DNA of 64,000 nucleotides from Anastrepha obliqua (lineage: Eukaryota; Arthropoda; Insecta; Diptera; Tephritidae): the NCBI RefSeq assembly GCF_027943255.1, contig NC_072894.1, positions 127,587,601-127,651,600 on the forward strand. The letters run 5' to 3'. This document shows, in pieces, positions 1 to 10,761 of the stretch; the first letter of the stretch is position 1, and each line of letters begins with the position of its first letter. The notes beneath the pieces were generated by a model. The model was not told where the DNA came from, ran no database searches, and saw only the letters and a list, made by a program, of their open reading frames with translations. Both the position numbers and the translations under genes were made by a program.

Positions 1-734
1 TTCGATTTGCATTACGTATTGATAAGCGGAAAGCTTTTACTACTCGCTAAATTTTTTTCTGTTATATTCATACTCGAAGTTTGCCGCTTGGCGATTTCCA
101 CTTGTGGAAACACTCATGCAAAATTCAGCTTGCGCAATAACGACAAATGGCAATGGAAGTGCGAATCGCTTTACAACGCTTAAATGCATTTCGATTTGCA
201 GCCACAATTTACGTACTTATTTACATACAAACCTATTGACATACAAATACAATGTATGAAAGCGAGTTGAGTAGAAGAATTCCAAACCCTGCAAGAAATA
301 CTTGAACTAGTGTGACAAACTTAGGCATACACGAATCCATGTAGTTACCTATAACGGTTTTTATTTTTTAATTATATTCAAATGAGGCTAATAAACTGTT
401 AAACAAACAAATAAAACATCATTTTCAGCTTTATTGAGAATTAAATGGGGGAAGAGCAAAACTCTTACATATTTTGAGGCTGTGAATTGCAGCCTGACAA
501 ATGAGACCTTCTGCCAGGTTATATATATGTTATACTTTTAATGTAACTTTGAGACGTGAAAGGGAAGCGCTCTCGTACGCTTGCATATTTTGATAAAATT
601 ATGCTAGTCATAAAGAATACCTTTTTTAATAGTCGTAATCCGTACTGCATATTTACGGACATACATATGCACAATTGGTACTACGTATATTATTTTGCAT
701 CCGACCTATAAGATAACCCTCAAAACCGGTTATA
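1..734. other. Non-coding flank, no gene seen
   Basis: AT-rich sequence without a supportable reading frame. I see no repeat family shared with the rest of the window. The last two bases (733-734) are the TA target site of the adjoining mariner. Confidence 0.6.
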
Positions 735-1643
735 TAGGGTGGGCCATGTAAAATTTGCTTTTTGAATTGGCTATATAAAAAAAAAAACTAATCAATATTT
801 TTTCAAACTTTTTTTTTTTTTGAAGATTGAACATTGTCATTTATGAATAAAAAATAATATCGTTCAAATGACTGACACGACTGGCTTTACAGTAGGCCAT
901 TCGATCAACCCAATTTTTAAGCCCATTTTCGATTGTTTGGGCTCCAATTTCATGAATGGCAACTTCGATTTCGTGTTTTAAAGCATCAATCGTCTCTGGA
1001 TGGCTCGCATAGCATTTGTCCTTAGCGGCTTCCCACAAAAAATAGTCCAACGGGCTTAAATCACAGCTCCGAGGCGGCCAATTGATATCGGAATTTCGAC
1101 TGATTATTCGGTTTTCAAAAACGGTAGCCAAAAGTTCGAGTGTAACTTTGGCAGTGTGACAAGTTGCACCGTCCTGTTGAAAATAAATGTCGTCCATGTC
1201 ATCCTCTTCAATTTTTGGAAACAACTCGTTGAGCATGTCACGGCAACGCTCGCCATTTACTGTAACTTCGGCTCCTCGCTCATTTTCGAAAAGAAATGGC
1301 CCAATGATGCCGCCAGACCAAAAACCGCACCAAACAGTGAGTCGTTGTGGATACATTTCCTTCTCTACAGTAACGTGTGGATTTTCTGAGCCCCAAATCC
1401 GACAATTTTGCTTATTGACGTAGCCACCGATGTGAAAATCAGTAAAGAAGAAGAAGACTCACCACTTTGGAAATAGGTTTTCAATATTTCCCAATTTTGT
1501 TCAAGCGTATAGCGTCCCATTTCGTAAATGTCAAACCTTTAAGTAAATTTACTTACTTACTGAACACATTTGACATGTCATTTGTGTTACCATTCTCAAA
1601 AAAATAGGTGGTTCAAAAAGCAAACGCTATATGGCCCAACAAG
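735..1643 (-). mobile_element. Internally deleted DD41D (rosa-type) mariner
   Basis: The two ends are inverted repeats of about 35 bp. Both contain GGGCCATRTA and TTTGCTTTTTGAA, and TA dinucleotides flank them at 733-734 and 1644-1645. Between them lies a minus-strand transposase relic of which only the first ~22 residues and the C-terminal part remain. At 909 bp it is shorter than a ~1.3-kb full mariner because the middle is missing. The TA site and inverted repeats are seen directly. Placement in the rosa group rests on the 41-residue spacing of the last two acidic residues. Confidence 0.85.
841..1520 (-). pseudogene. Mariner-type (DD41D) transposase, internally deleted
   Basis: A cut-and-paste transposase of the Tc1/mariner superfamily. 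The likely start is the ATG at 1520, reading MGRYTLEQNWEILKTYFQSG, the usual N-terminus of this family. About 150 residues that would carry the HTH domains and the first catalytic Asp are missing, and the frame shifts at a TTC run near 1455. The remainder reads from YVNKQNCRIWGSENPHV through WCGFWSGGIIGP, FQQDGATCHTA (second Asp) and WPPRSCDLSPLDYFLW (third Asp) to the stop at 841. Forty-one residues separate the second and third Asp. It cannot encode an active enzyme, but its ends could be mobilised in trans. Confidence 0.85.
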
Positions 1644-1645
1644 TA

Positions 1646-2299
1646 TTTTGCTCTGATGTCATCTGTCCAAATATATGGCCTTAAACGAAATGAGTAATTC
1701 CGAAGAATCTTTGGTAAATAAATTTTTTATTTCTAAACAAAATATATTTTTTATGTTCTGGAATATAAATCATATTTTAATTGATATATTTATATCTACC
1801 CAAATATGTTATTTTATTTTGTGGGATTCGACGTAATTCTCTTAATTTGTTTTATAATTTGCCGGTCGCATGCAAAATAATACAGCTATTCAAAGTTACT
1901 AAGTAAAGGTTTTCTTAGAACTCTATAATCTATTATTTCTCCACTACTATTTTGATCTTCTTAATTCGTTTGTTTATTATTTATAATACTTATAAACTCA
2001 AATAAGAAAATAGTTAATGGCATTGAGTGTTCATTGAAGAGAAGCCATTTTCTTAACCTTCGGAAGGCACACCTATTTTTTGACGTAAACGAGGGTGACT
2101 TTCACTGGGGTAAGTTTCCCTCCATTTCATACATTTGCACAAACAGAGTTAAAGATTTCATTTACACTTTTTTGTAAGTATTTACGGTAGATAAAATAAA
2201 TTTAAAATGAATTGTTTAATTAAATTTAAGATATCAGTTAATATAATAATATGCTTGGATTTTATTCACATAGAGAATTTTTTATCAAAAATAAGCTTT
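1646..2299. other. AT-rich non-coding stretch
   Basis: No gene, repeat arm or terminal structure recognised between the mariner and the 3' end of the I-like LINE. Confidence 0.5.
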
Positions 2300-2501
2300 T
2301 TATTTTTTTATTTATTTATTTATTTGCAAGAGAACCAACTATAAATAATTGATACACTGAGATAATAAGCACTGGCTGCTAAGGCCCTCGGCTAACGTTA
2401 TATACAAAATTGGTTTACAAACTGATTTTATAATAAATACCTTATGTCTATGGAAATATATCTAAATGTCTGTAATATTACATATCTAAATGTCGATAAT
2501 A

Positions 2502-3307
2502 TTACATTAGGATGTGAATAACAGTTACGGAGCTTGAGTTACACTGTGAGCAGTTCGGACTGTCGGAACCATTTAAATGGTGGCAATGTGTTTTTAAAGT
2601 GTGGCCTATTCTAAGGCGAGTAAACGTTCTTAAATCTCTGCATAAATAATTTGGTGGGTAGTTAGGCTTCAAACCAATAGGGTTATGTTCTTTGTAATGG
2701 TGTTGGTAGTTTCTCCACTCTGTATTATGTTTAGCAGCGAAGTATTTTGCCACATGCTTACAAATATCTTTCGTTGTAATATACATATGTAAACAGTTCC
2801 AGTGGTTCTCTGGCTGCTTCTTTAGCCCGCTCGTCTGCTAGATGATTGCCTCGGATACCAGCGTGACCTGGAACCCACATAATTTGCTTGTGACTGCAAA
2901 CGTGGTGTGGGTATCTGATTTGGAGCCTTCGGTAAATATAAATTCCCATTCTGACTTGTAAGGTTCAGCGCATTCGTTAAATATTTGTATGTATTCGTTA
3001 TTGTTAGTGTCATTTTTTTGGTATTTGAACATATTGCATATATAGTAAATGAAGCCTTAAGGCTCTGCCACTGAGGGTGAGAGTGATGGTTGATGAGGTT
3101 TGGTACCGATATTATGTTGAGCTGTTTGGTGAGCATTAAGCATTGCATGATCACTGACGGTTTTTTTGTAAAATTTTGCTTTCGTCTTGCTAAGTTGATT
3201 AAGGCAAACATGTGTGTATTCTTGCTTTGGAGATTCGTGGGTATAAGCGACATAGTGTTGTGTAAAATTCTGTCTTGAATGCTAGACACGCCTGCTTCGG
3301 TTAACAC
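2502..3307 (-). pseudogene. I-like ORF2 C-terminus: RNase H relic
   Basis: Minus-strand pieces in different frames. EWEFIFTEGSKSDTH (around 2895-2950) is the first RNase H motif, with the expected Asp of FTDGS changed to Glu. WVPGHAGIRGNHLADERAK (2822-2880) is the last motif, with His and Asp kept. The segment between them that should carry the catalytic Glu and second Asp is deleted. A C-terminal stretch ending in a Cys-pair region follows to 2502. RNase H in these LINEs removes RNA from the cDNA hybrid. This copy is non-functional. Confidence 0.75.
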
Positions 3308-3334
3308 TACTTTGAGAGGTGAAGTGGTAAAGGC

Positions 3335-4105
3335 TCAAATGCTTCTTCTAACTGCTGTGTGATAAGGAGTTTGGATCAGTGCAAGATGTTTCTTAGCACA
3401 GTGCCCGTAGATCGCCAGTCCAAAGTCAATCTTTAATAACGTCAGTGCCTTTGTTATATTTACAAGAGTCGACATATGAATGTAACTGTGTTTAGATGTT
3501 TTGTACTTTACAATGTTAAGTCTGGATAGTAAACGTATTCTAATGTATTTACAGTGGTCCTTGTAAGTTAGGTTTTTATCAATAATTATACCAATTATTC
3601 TAAGCATGTTAGTATGAGGTATTTGGGTGTTAGATATTGGTAGGGTTGTGAAAGAACATTTGTGTTTTCTGCAGATGTGAAAAATTGAACTTTTTTCTAG
3701 GACCATACATAGATGTCGTTTAAGATATTTGTGAAGGTGGTTTTAACTAGGCAAAGATCTTTAACTGCAGAAAATATGACGACATCGTCAGCATAATTCA
3801 GGTGATCTATATTTGGGTTCGCGGATATTAAAGCGCTAAGTTCATTGAATGCTATAATAAACAGTGTTGTAGTAAGTGGTGAGCCTTATGGTATGCTATT
3901 TATTATGCATGGGATGGGTATTGGAAGTGTAATTGTTTATCGAAAAGGTAAATTTGCGATTCAAAAGAAAGGCTTTCACACAAATTATAGGTTTTGTTTC
4001 CGACTTGCCATCTTTTTAGTTCCCATAGGACGATGTGGGCACCAATTTTTTCTCGAAGTCCAAGCTTAATACAGACCAGTGGTTTTTTTGAAGTGAAAAC
4101 TTCTT
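3335..4105 (-). pseudogene. I-like ORF2: RT palm and thumb relic
   Basis: Reading down the minus strand, HWSVLSLDFEK (about 4060-4095) is followed after a short frameshift by GAHIVLWELKRWQVG. LNYADDVVIF, the catalytic YADD box, lies at about 3773-3801. The thumb region runs from MVLEKSSIF to the stop at 3335. These are the palm and thumb of the reverse transcriptase. Stop codons occur after FQYPSHA (3903). The upstream RT half lies beyond the insert at about 4110-5880. Confidence 0.8.
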
Positions 4106-4397
4106 TAGAATCGTTGGGACTGATTTGAGAAAAAGTGAAACGAAAAAGCGACACCAAAAAGAAGAAGAAAAAAGATATACGTATGTATTTGTATGTATAG
4201 AAAATGCTTCATTACCAGGCACACAGAAGGATGGCATAAGCAAATTTAAATTTGTGAATTTATATATGTATGTATATATGCGGATATATGTATATATGTT
4301 GTGTGTATGTACATATGTGCCTCGCCACAGCAAAACATACGGTAAAATTTCTCAAGAAATCCAGCGCACATGCATAGGCACAGCATTGCATGTACAG

Positions 4398-4824
4398 TAG
4401 GGCGGGTCGATTTAAAAATCGCTCATTGCTCTATGAAAATCGTATTCTAGGGATCAAAATAAGAAACTTTGCCGAAGGAACCATACCTCTAAAACGAATT
4501 CTGATGTCCCCCAATTTCAAAATATCACCATTTTTGGCCTTTACATGAAAAAATCAGCTAAATGGCTATGTTTTTTCTTTATTTTTATTTATTTATAATA
4601 TTATCTATTTTTTCTCTTAAGAAATTTATTTAGTCAGAACATATGTAAATGAATGAATGTGAGTTATAGAAAAGAAACTAAAAAGTTCGACCCATATTGG
4701 GGGACATCAGAAATCGTTTTAGAGGTATGGTTCCTTCGGAAAAATTCTTATTCTGATCCCTAGAATATGATTTTCACAGAGCAATGGGCGATTTTTTTGC
4801 CTTCCCACAAATCGACCCGGCCTA
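4398..4824. mobile_element. 427-bp MITE, ~120-bp TIRs, 8-bp TSD
   Basis: The first and last ~120 bp are inverted copies. Both ends begin TAGGSCGGGTCGATTT and share TATTCTAGGGATCA and CCGAAGGAACCATACCTC. An 8-bp duplication ATGTACAG flanks it at 4390-4397 and 4825-4832. The core is AT-rich and has no gene. An 8-bp TSD is characteristic of hAT and P-type elements among common superfamilies, so a hAT-like non-autonomous element is the likeliest class (inference). Confidence 0.85.
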
Positions 4825-5564
4825 ATGTACAGTAACCTTGAACAGGCAGCTGCGGTTGTCGAGCATTTAGAAACATATATTTACATACATATATGGGTGC
4901 AAACATATTTACGGAGCCGCGGACACTCGACTTGACAAAAATTGAATATTGGCAAATAATTCTACGCGAAATATTCCAATATTGACTATTTTCGAATTGT
5001 CGAGAAAATTAGCATATGGGCGGCTCGTTTTATGAATGAAAGTACTTGCTCTTAGAACTATGAGTTCGAATTTATAAATCAATTTTTTGATGATAAGTTT
5101 TTGTTGCACAGCACAATAGTTGAAACTGTTCGGCGCCGCCGCGACTGTTCAGCGCTATGGCAACTAGGATGATGGCCGCTACGCCTGCGCCTATTAATGC
5201 ATTTTGTTCTTGTAGTCGCTAGGCATAGAATTTTAGCTTTGGACGACATACGCATTTACAGGAATAAAGTGAGTGGCCTGTGTGTGCGGTTGTATGTAGA
5301 TGCATATGTGTATATTAATAAGCATTGTTTTGCTGGAAGTTCAGAACACAAATATGTATGTACGTACATAGGCTAGGCCATAGTATAGCATACATACATA
5401 TGTATAAAAAATTCAAACCAAGCGTCCTACGAATGTTTGTGTGTATGTTAGTACGTCTGTGTAATATATGCGCTACGACGCTCATAATAGCAACCGCGTG
5501 TGCTGTATTGCGTCCGTATTTTTATATTCGTAAATATTTTCATTTTTAAATGTTTACCGCAATT

Positions 5565-5738
5565 ATGCCGAAAAATAATGCAGAAAAGTGTCGTGGATAT
5601 CGACAGAAAAAAACAACAATTGACACGGTATTTCAAAGATATGTTGACAACATCGAAACCAAAGCATTTGTATCATATTTTAGCTATCATAAGCCACTCA
5701 TATCATTTGTTGAAATTGAAAACATTGAGGATGAATAA
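5565..5738 (+). CDS. Small unidentified ORF in the insert
   Basis: A 58-codon frame starting MPKNNAEKCRGYRQKK. The basic, Asn-Ala-Glu-Lys-Cys start resembles the opening of some transposon-encoded insect proteins, but I cannot assign a family. No promoter is recognised. It may be the remnant of a mobile element or chance. Confidence 0.2.
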   Translation: MPKNNAEKCRGYRQKKTTIDTVFQRYVDNIETKAFVSYFSYHKPLISFVEIENIEDE

Positions 5739-5881
5739 AATATGAACTTTATAGCAATATTATAATGAACCTATAATTATCCCGCTCCTAATGCTGCCTT
5801 CGTCTCATTCTCTCTCAGTTTGTTTTACGGAAGGTTTCACTTCTATCGCGTCTAACCGTTAGACTGGTTCGGATAGTGTTG

Positions 5882-7473
5882 GTGTTGCACAAGGTTCGAA
5901 ATACAGAAGTGGGTCAATAACCCCGAGACCCTTTTGAAATGCAAACTGGTGGGGGCTTATCAATTCTCTTTGCTTTGCATACGATATGATTCTGTTGGAG
6001 ATGATTTTTTTAGCACTTTCGATGCGCAAGGTACCAGTGATATAGGTCTAAAATTTGAAATACAAGTATTGGATTTATTATGCTTAGGGATAGGAATAAT
6101 TATCGCTTTTTTCCAGTCTTGGGGGAAGATACCTTGGTTATACATATATGGTGTTGTATAAACTTACAAGCCTTTCTTTTATGGAAAATGGAAGGTTTTT
6201 TTGTAGAGGGTAAGCAATTTTATCGGAACCAGGGGGTTTTCCCGTCATTGCGATGATTGTGGAATCAAATTCTTCTATTGTAATCAGAGGCTCAAGAAGG
6301 CGCGCATTAGGGCATGGAGTAGGATTGTGGTATTCTTTGACAATGGTTTTATTTGATAACTCAATTAAGTTTGGGTGAGACTGTGAGTTTTGAGATCTAT
6401 TAGACCACTCGAATGCAAATTGTTCCGCAATGTCGACGAGGTTGTATATAGGGCCTTTTGGTGAATGAACAAATGTAATATTATTATAATTGAGATTGGA
6501 AAGTGGTCGCTATTGTGAAGATCGTCTAATGTGAGAGAGGAGAGTTTGGGAGCTATGGATGCAGAAGAAAGGCCAATATCTACGTGGGTAAATGTACCAT
6601 GCGTCGAAAAATGAGTTGGAGATCTGTCGTTAAGGACAATTAGGCTTTTAGCGAGTATTACTTCTTCGATTTCTTGGCCTCTGCGATTAGTGCAAGGAGA
6701 TCTCCAAAGTGGGCTCCACGCATTAAAATCGCCTAAGATAACTGTCGGGGTGGGTAGAGAGTTGACAATATCCATAATTTCTTTGCTAGTAAAAGTTTGA
6801 TTTGGAGGAATCTAGCAAGTAGCTACAGACATTTTGAAATCTATGTCAAGTTCAACAGCTAATACAGCGATGTTGGAAACTACCGAAATAAGTCTGTGGT
6901 TTAACGTTTTCTTTATAAAAAGAGCAATGCCTTGTTTGCTGGTGTTAATTTGGCATAAGTTGTGGAAATATCCTACATATTTGTGGGGAGTATAGGCTTT
7001 TTTGGCGGCCGCCGTAGCCGAATGGGTTGGTGCGTGACTACCATTCGGAATTCACAGAGAGAACGTACATAGGTTCGAATGTCGGTGAAACACCAAAATT
7101 AAGAAAAACATTTTTCAAATAGCGATCGCCCCTCGGCAGGCAATGGCAAACTTCCGAGTGTATTTCTGCCATGAAAAAGCTCCTCATAAAAATATCGCCG
7201 TTCGGAGTCGGCTTGAAACTGTAGGTCCCTCCATTTGTGGAACAACATCAAGACGCACACCACAAATAGGAGGAGGAGCTCGGCCAAACACCCAAATAGG
7301 GTGTACGCGCCAATCATATATATGTACATATATATATGTATATAGGCTTTTTTGTTTGTTGGGACATGAGTTTCTTGTGGTGCAATAATGTGTAGTGAAA
7401 ATTCATTTATTAGTATATTGAGATCTAGGTAATTATTAAATAAGTCTTTTAAATTCCATTGAAGAATTTTCAT
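5882..7473 (-). pseudogene. I-like ORF2: endonuclease and N-terminal RT
   Basis: Likely start at 7473, reading MKILQWNLKDLFNNYLDLNI, the usual opening of the endonuclease. QETH (catalytic Glu) follows, then GIALFIKK, ILGDFNAWSPLW (catalytic Asp and Asn), THVDIGLSS and HNSDHFPI (SDH motif). Reverse transcriptase begins downstream with GIFPQDWKKAIIIPIPKH and NFRPISLVPCASKVLKK, and continues to HQFAFQKGLGVIDPLLYFEP near 5885. The SINE at 7004-7340 interrupts the endonuclease, and there is a TAG stop near 6811. The endonuclease nicks target DNA to prime reverse transcription. This copy is dead. Confidence 0.85.
7004..7340 (+). mobile_element. tRNA-derived SINE, 13-bp TSD
   Basis: The head looks like a class II (Ser/Leu-like) tRNA. 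It has a box A-like TAGCCGAATGGGTTGGTGCG, a long variable arm and a box B-like GGTTCGAATGTCGG, which together form a pol III promoter. The body contains AGCGATCGCCCCTCGGCAGG and GGAGGAGGAGCTCGGCCAAA, and the tail is a TATATG-type repeat. The 13-bp duplication TATAGGCTTTTTT flanks it at 6991-7003 and 7341-7353, within the LINE endonuclease. This is the best-preserved of about eight copies in the window. Confidence 0.9.
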
Positions 7474-8429
7474 ATTCTATTCAGTTATGTTTTGATCTAA
7501 TGGTAAGGTGGGGAGGAATTCGGATGAGTTGTTGAGATGCGAAATGAAGTTAGAGATTATTGGGAACGTGCTGGTAGTGGTAATAGTAATAAAAGTTAGT
7601 TATAGGAGAGTCATTGACTGTCACTGTTGTTGTTTGATCGTTTATGGAGTTATTTATGTTTAGTGGGATTGTTTCATTTTATTTTGTTTCTTTGTTCGTA
7701 TCGTTTAATGTTATGTTGAGAGTTGGGAGAGTTTTGAAAGTTATTGTTTGTGTGGTATTGTTTTCTTTACTATTGTTTCTCTGGATATTTATATACTAGC
7801 AAACCCGGCCCCCTTCGCTGGGCACACTAAAATAGAATAGATATGGTTTAGAATAGAAAATATATGGTTTTCATATTATTTATTTCTTTATTCTTTATTC
7901 AAGCGCTTTGGCATAAACAATATTTTTTGTTTTTCTATTTGTTTTTGAGTAAATATAAAATATAAATTGAAAATCAGGAAAAAAGAAGATTGTTTTTAAA
8001 TTTCAAATCAACGCATATGAATAAACAATCGTCTTTTTTCCCGATCATCCATGAATTTTTCGTTTCAATTTACATGCTTTTTTTAACTATTATCCATTTA
8101 TATTTTTCAAAAAAAAAAAAACGAAAAAAATTGTTTTTTCCACGAACACATAATTTCATTCGGATTTCACATTAAATTCTCAAATTTCGTAAGAAATTAT
8201 TCACTGTTCCAAAATCCACTCCAAAAAAATTCACAAACAATTTTTACATGTTGCACTTACGTTTTTTCCTTATGGCATCCAAATCAGAAAGAAATATTGA
8301 CACATTGTAACTAACACTGTCAATTTGACAGTTCAGTTCCGCCCCAAGCGTTAAAAAAGTAAGCGACATTATGGCTGGCTCAAAAGAACGCTGTACCCGT
8401 TGCCACTGCTCCGAATTACAACCAAACTT

Positions 8430-8873
8430 TACGAAACCCATTTTCAATACTTACTTAACAATGTGCATAAGTTTGGTTTAATTCGGTGCAAAGACACGGC
8501 GGGTCCACGTTTTGGCATATATTTCGAGGCCCTAGTCATCAATAGGTATGAAAATTACCCCGTATTAAAGCACTTATCAACAGCTTTCATTTGATATCCA
8601 TATTGTACAAACACATTCTAGGGTCCACGTTTTGGTCTCTATCTCGAGACCCTAGTCACGGAGCGGATGGAAATACTCTGAACTAAAGCATTCACCAACA
8701 GCTCCCATTTGATACCCATATTGTACATACACATCCGAAGGTTACCCGGGTCCACGTTTTGACCTATATCTCGAGCCCTATCCACCAATAGGTATCCAAA
8801 CTATACGAAAACCATCTTCAATACCTTCTTAACAATGTGTGTAAGTTTGGTTTAATTCGGTGCAGACACGGCC
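8430..8873. repeat. Tandem ~120-bp units inside the Helitron
   Basis: GGGTCCACGTTTTG starts a unit at 8501, 8621 and 8748, each followed by CTCGAG-like sequence and CATTTGATAYCCATATTGTACA. The block is bracketed by a second direct repeat of about 70 bp, containing TAAGTTTGGTTTAATTCGGTG, at about 8430-8500 and 8800-8870. Confidence 0.85.
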
Positions 8874-9082
8874 GGTTAGCGAACACACACAAAAAGTTGA
8901 CTTTTATTTTATATTACAATATAAGATTTTTTTCAGTTTGTGTCCGAAAAATCCAAATATCTTACGGAACCCTATTTTTTTCCAAAATAAAATGTAATCC
9001 ATGTTACTCTTGGATAATGTAGTTTTCGAATGGTGAAAGAATTTTTAAAATCGGTCCAGTAGTTTTTGAGCCTATTCGTTAC

Positions 9083-9117
9083 AAACAAACAAACAAACAA
9101 ACAAACAAACAAACAAA
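9083..9117. repeat. (ACAA)n microsatellite
   Basis: Eight uninterrupted tetranucleotide units near the Helitron 5' end. It is a regular part of such Helitron ends rather than an independent locus. Confidence 0.9.
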
Positions 9118-9266
9118 GTTTTCCTCTTTATAATATTAGTATAGATTATATTTTTATTGTTGGTATCTTGAATTGTTTGGTTGCTTAGTATGTTTGCGAA
9201 TGTGGTTGATGATGGGTCGAAAGTGGAGGGAATTTGCTTTTTGTGTATATTCAATGCCTCGCGAAA

Positions 9267-10091
9267 TTAACATTTGTTTTCTGTTTGAATAGTAATGATT
9301 TTCTTCATTTGAGTAAATTTTAGACAAGATTTGCTTGAGGCTGGGTGATCACCCGAACAATTTACGCAAAGGATGCGGGTGCAAGTAGTGGGATGATGCG
9401 GAGGAAGAGTGCATTTATCGCAAACGGGTGGTTTATTACATCGTTTTTTTGTATGCCCGAGATGTTGGCAATTTTTACAACTCATAGGATTTGGGTAGTA
9501 AGCTCAGACTTTGGTTGTATATCAAGAAATGTCGATTTTTTCTGGTAAGTGATAACGATCGAAAGTCAGAAGGACTACGCCGCTCGAAATTGCTTTACCA
9601 TTCACATTTTTGGGGAATTTGTAAACAGATATTTACAACACCCTGTTCTTTCAAATTTTCAATTATCTCTTGTTCAGGTATTTCGTTCAAGCAAGGCGCG
9701 AAAATGGCACCTTTTGAGGAGTTGAGATTGTTGTGAAGGTCAATTTTGACATTGCAAACACCCAGAAGTTTTTTTGTTGCTATGAATTTGTTGGCGATAT
9801 TTATGTTTTTCACAAGCTCTAACAAGTTACCATCTCTTAATTCACTTATTTTTTGTATTTCGGAACTAATATTTAACAATGCTTTTGTACAGCGAAACAA
9901 GAAAACTTATATAAAGGCTTATTTTCTTCCGTAGAACTAACCACTAAGTACTTAGGGTTTTCTTTTGGAATTGTTGGCAATGTTGGAAATATTTGTTCTA
10001 TTATTTTGTCTGCTTTTTTTCTTTTGGGTTGGGGGCTAGAAGATAATAGGGCAAACCTATTATTCCCTAAAGTTGTCGCCCCGGGGGGCAT
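9267..10091 (-). pseudogene. I-like ORF1 (gag-like, three zinc knuckles)
   Basis: The RNA-binding ORF1 protein of the LINE. The start at 10091 reads MPPGATTLGNNRFALLSS, and the central domain follows after a frameshift near 9895. FDRYHLPEKIDI follows after another frameshift near 9597. The C-terminus (9485-9267) has CKNCQHLGHTKKRC, CDKCTLPPHHPTTC and CVNCSGDHPASSKSC, the CCHC set typical of I and Jockey ORF1. Two in-frame stops (for example after KIDIS) and the frameshifts mark it as broken. It normally coats the RNA template. Confidence 0.85.
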
Positions 10092-10275
10092 CTTTAAATA
10101 CTTTCAAGGCAGAATAAGGGATTTAAATAAAAATTTAACTTGAATAATATAATTTATTTAGCTAAAGTTGCGTAACTATAAATTCCACGCAAAGTAAACG
10201 CAAGAGAAAAAAAATATCACTGAGAGCACAACCGTACGAGTCGAGTGGCAGTCGATGACTGGAATAAGCTTTACA

Positions 10276-10761
10276 TTCCAGAAAAAACCTGGGACTTCAG
10301 GAAACTATATAAGCTAAAAAAAATAGTAAGAGTGCGAAAAAATGGCAAATTCATAAAAATTAATTATTGAATTAAAATTTGTGTTAAGTACTACGAAACT
10401 AAGTCGTATAGAATAAAATACAACAAAAAACGAAATTAGTTCTAACTCCTAGGAAAGGAAAGAATAAGGAAGGATTGAAGATTCCTGCTGAGCAGCAGCC
10501 CAAGAGCAAAACACACAGTCATGCAAGTATATATACGAGTATGCACGAGGTTATAGCAAAAATAACCAGAATGACTGCGTGAGGGAAGTTTAGGTCACTG
10601 TGCAAAAAATCTCAAATGTATTAATATGTTTGGCGTTGTTTGCATAAAAGGTTTTACTATTCAAAAGGAACGATACAAACAGCAATAATATTAAGGAATG
10701 ATAAGGAAGAAGTCAAGAATTAAATTCACGAGGAATGGTTTTCATTTCTAAATTTCAAAGA
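10276..10761. other. Non-coding stretch
   Basis: AT-rich and without a gene. Part may be 5' UTR of the I-like LINE, whose 5' end I cannot fix. Confidence 0.4.

Larger units (their letters stand above)
4110..5880. other. Foreign insert splitting the LINE RT gene
   Basis: The RT frame stops matching at about 5880 (after YFEPCATP) and resumes near 4105 (SLQKNHWSVL). The ~1.77 kb between is not LINE sequence. It holds AT-rich microsatellite-like DNA (4255-4318), the MITE at 4398-4824, and otherwise unassigned sequence. I could not define terminal repeats for the whole insert. Confidence 0.6.
7796..9145 (-). mobile_element. Non-autonomous Helitron with both termini
   Basis: On the minus strand it begins TCTATACTAATATTATAAAG, a classic Helitron 5' end. 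A (GTTT)n run follows, and it ends in a GC-rich hairpin (CCCAGCGAAGGGGGCCGGG) and CTAG. The flanking bases are A (complement of 9146) and T (complement of 7795), the expected A|T insertion site. There is no Rep/helicase gene. The interior has three ~120-bp tandem units. It sits in the I-like LINE between ORF1 and ORF2. Confidence 0.85.
2300..10275 (-). mobile_element. I-clade LINE, multiply interrupted
   Basis: A minus-strand non-LTR retrotransposon. In coding order it has ORF1 with zinc knuckles (10091 to 9267), then ORF2 with an apurinic-type endonuclease (7473 to ~6365), reverse transcriptase (~6360 to 3335) and RNase H (~3307 to 2500). The combination of a CCHC ORF1 and an RNase H is typical of the I clade. 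The 3' end carries TAAA repeats (2308-2333 on the plus strand), again I-like. The 5' limit near 10275 is a guess. It is split by a SINE (7004-7340), a Helitron (7796-9145) and a 1.8-kb insert (about 4110-5880). Many stops and frameshifts make it inactive. Confidence 0.85.

Noticed and set aside
7099..7473. 124-aa frame as a single protein
   Set aside because: It is a chimera: LINE endonuclease start at 7473-7354, then translated SINE. Annotated as separate elements.
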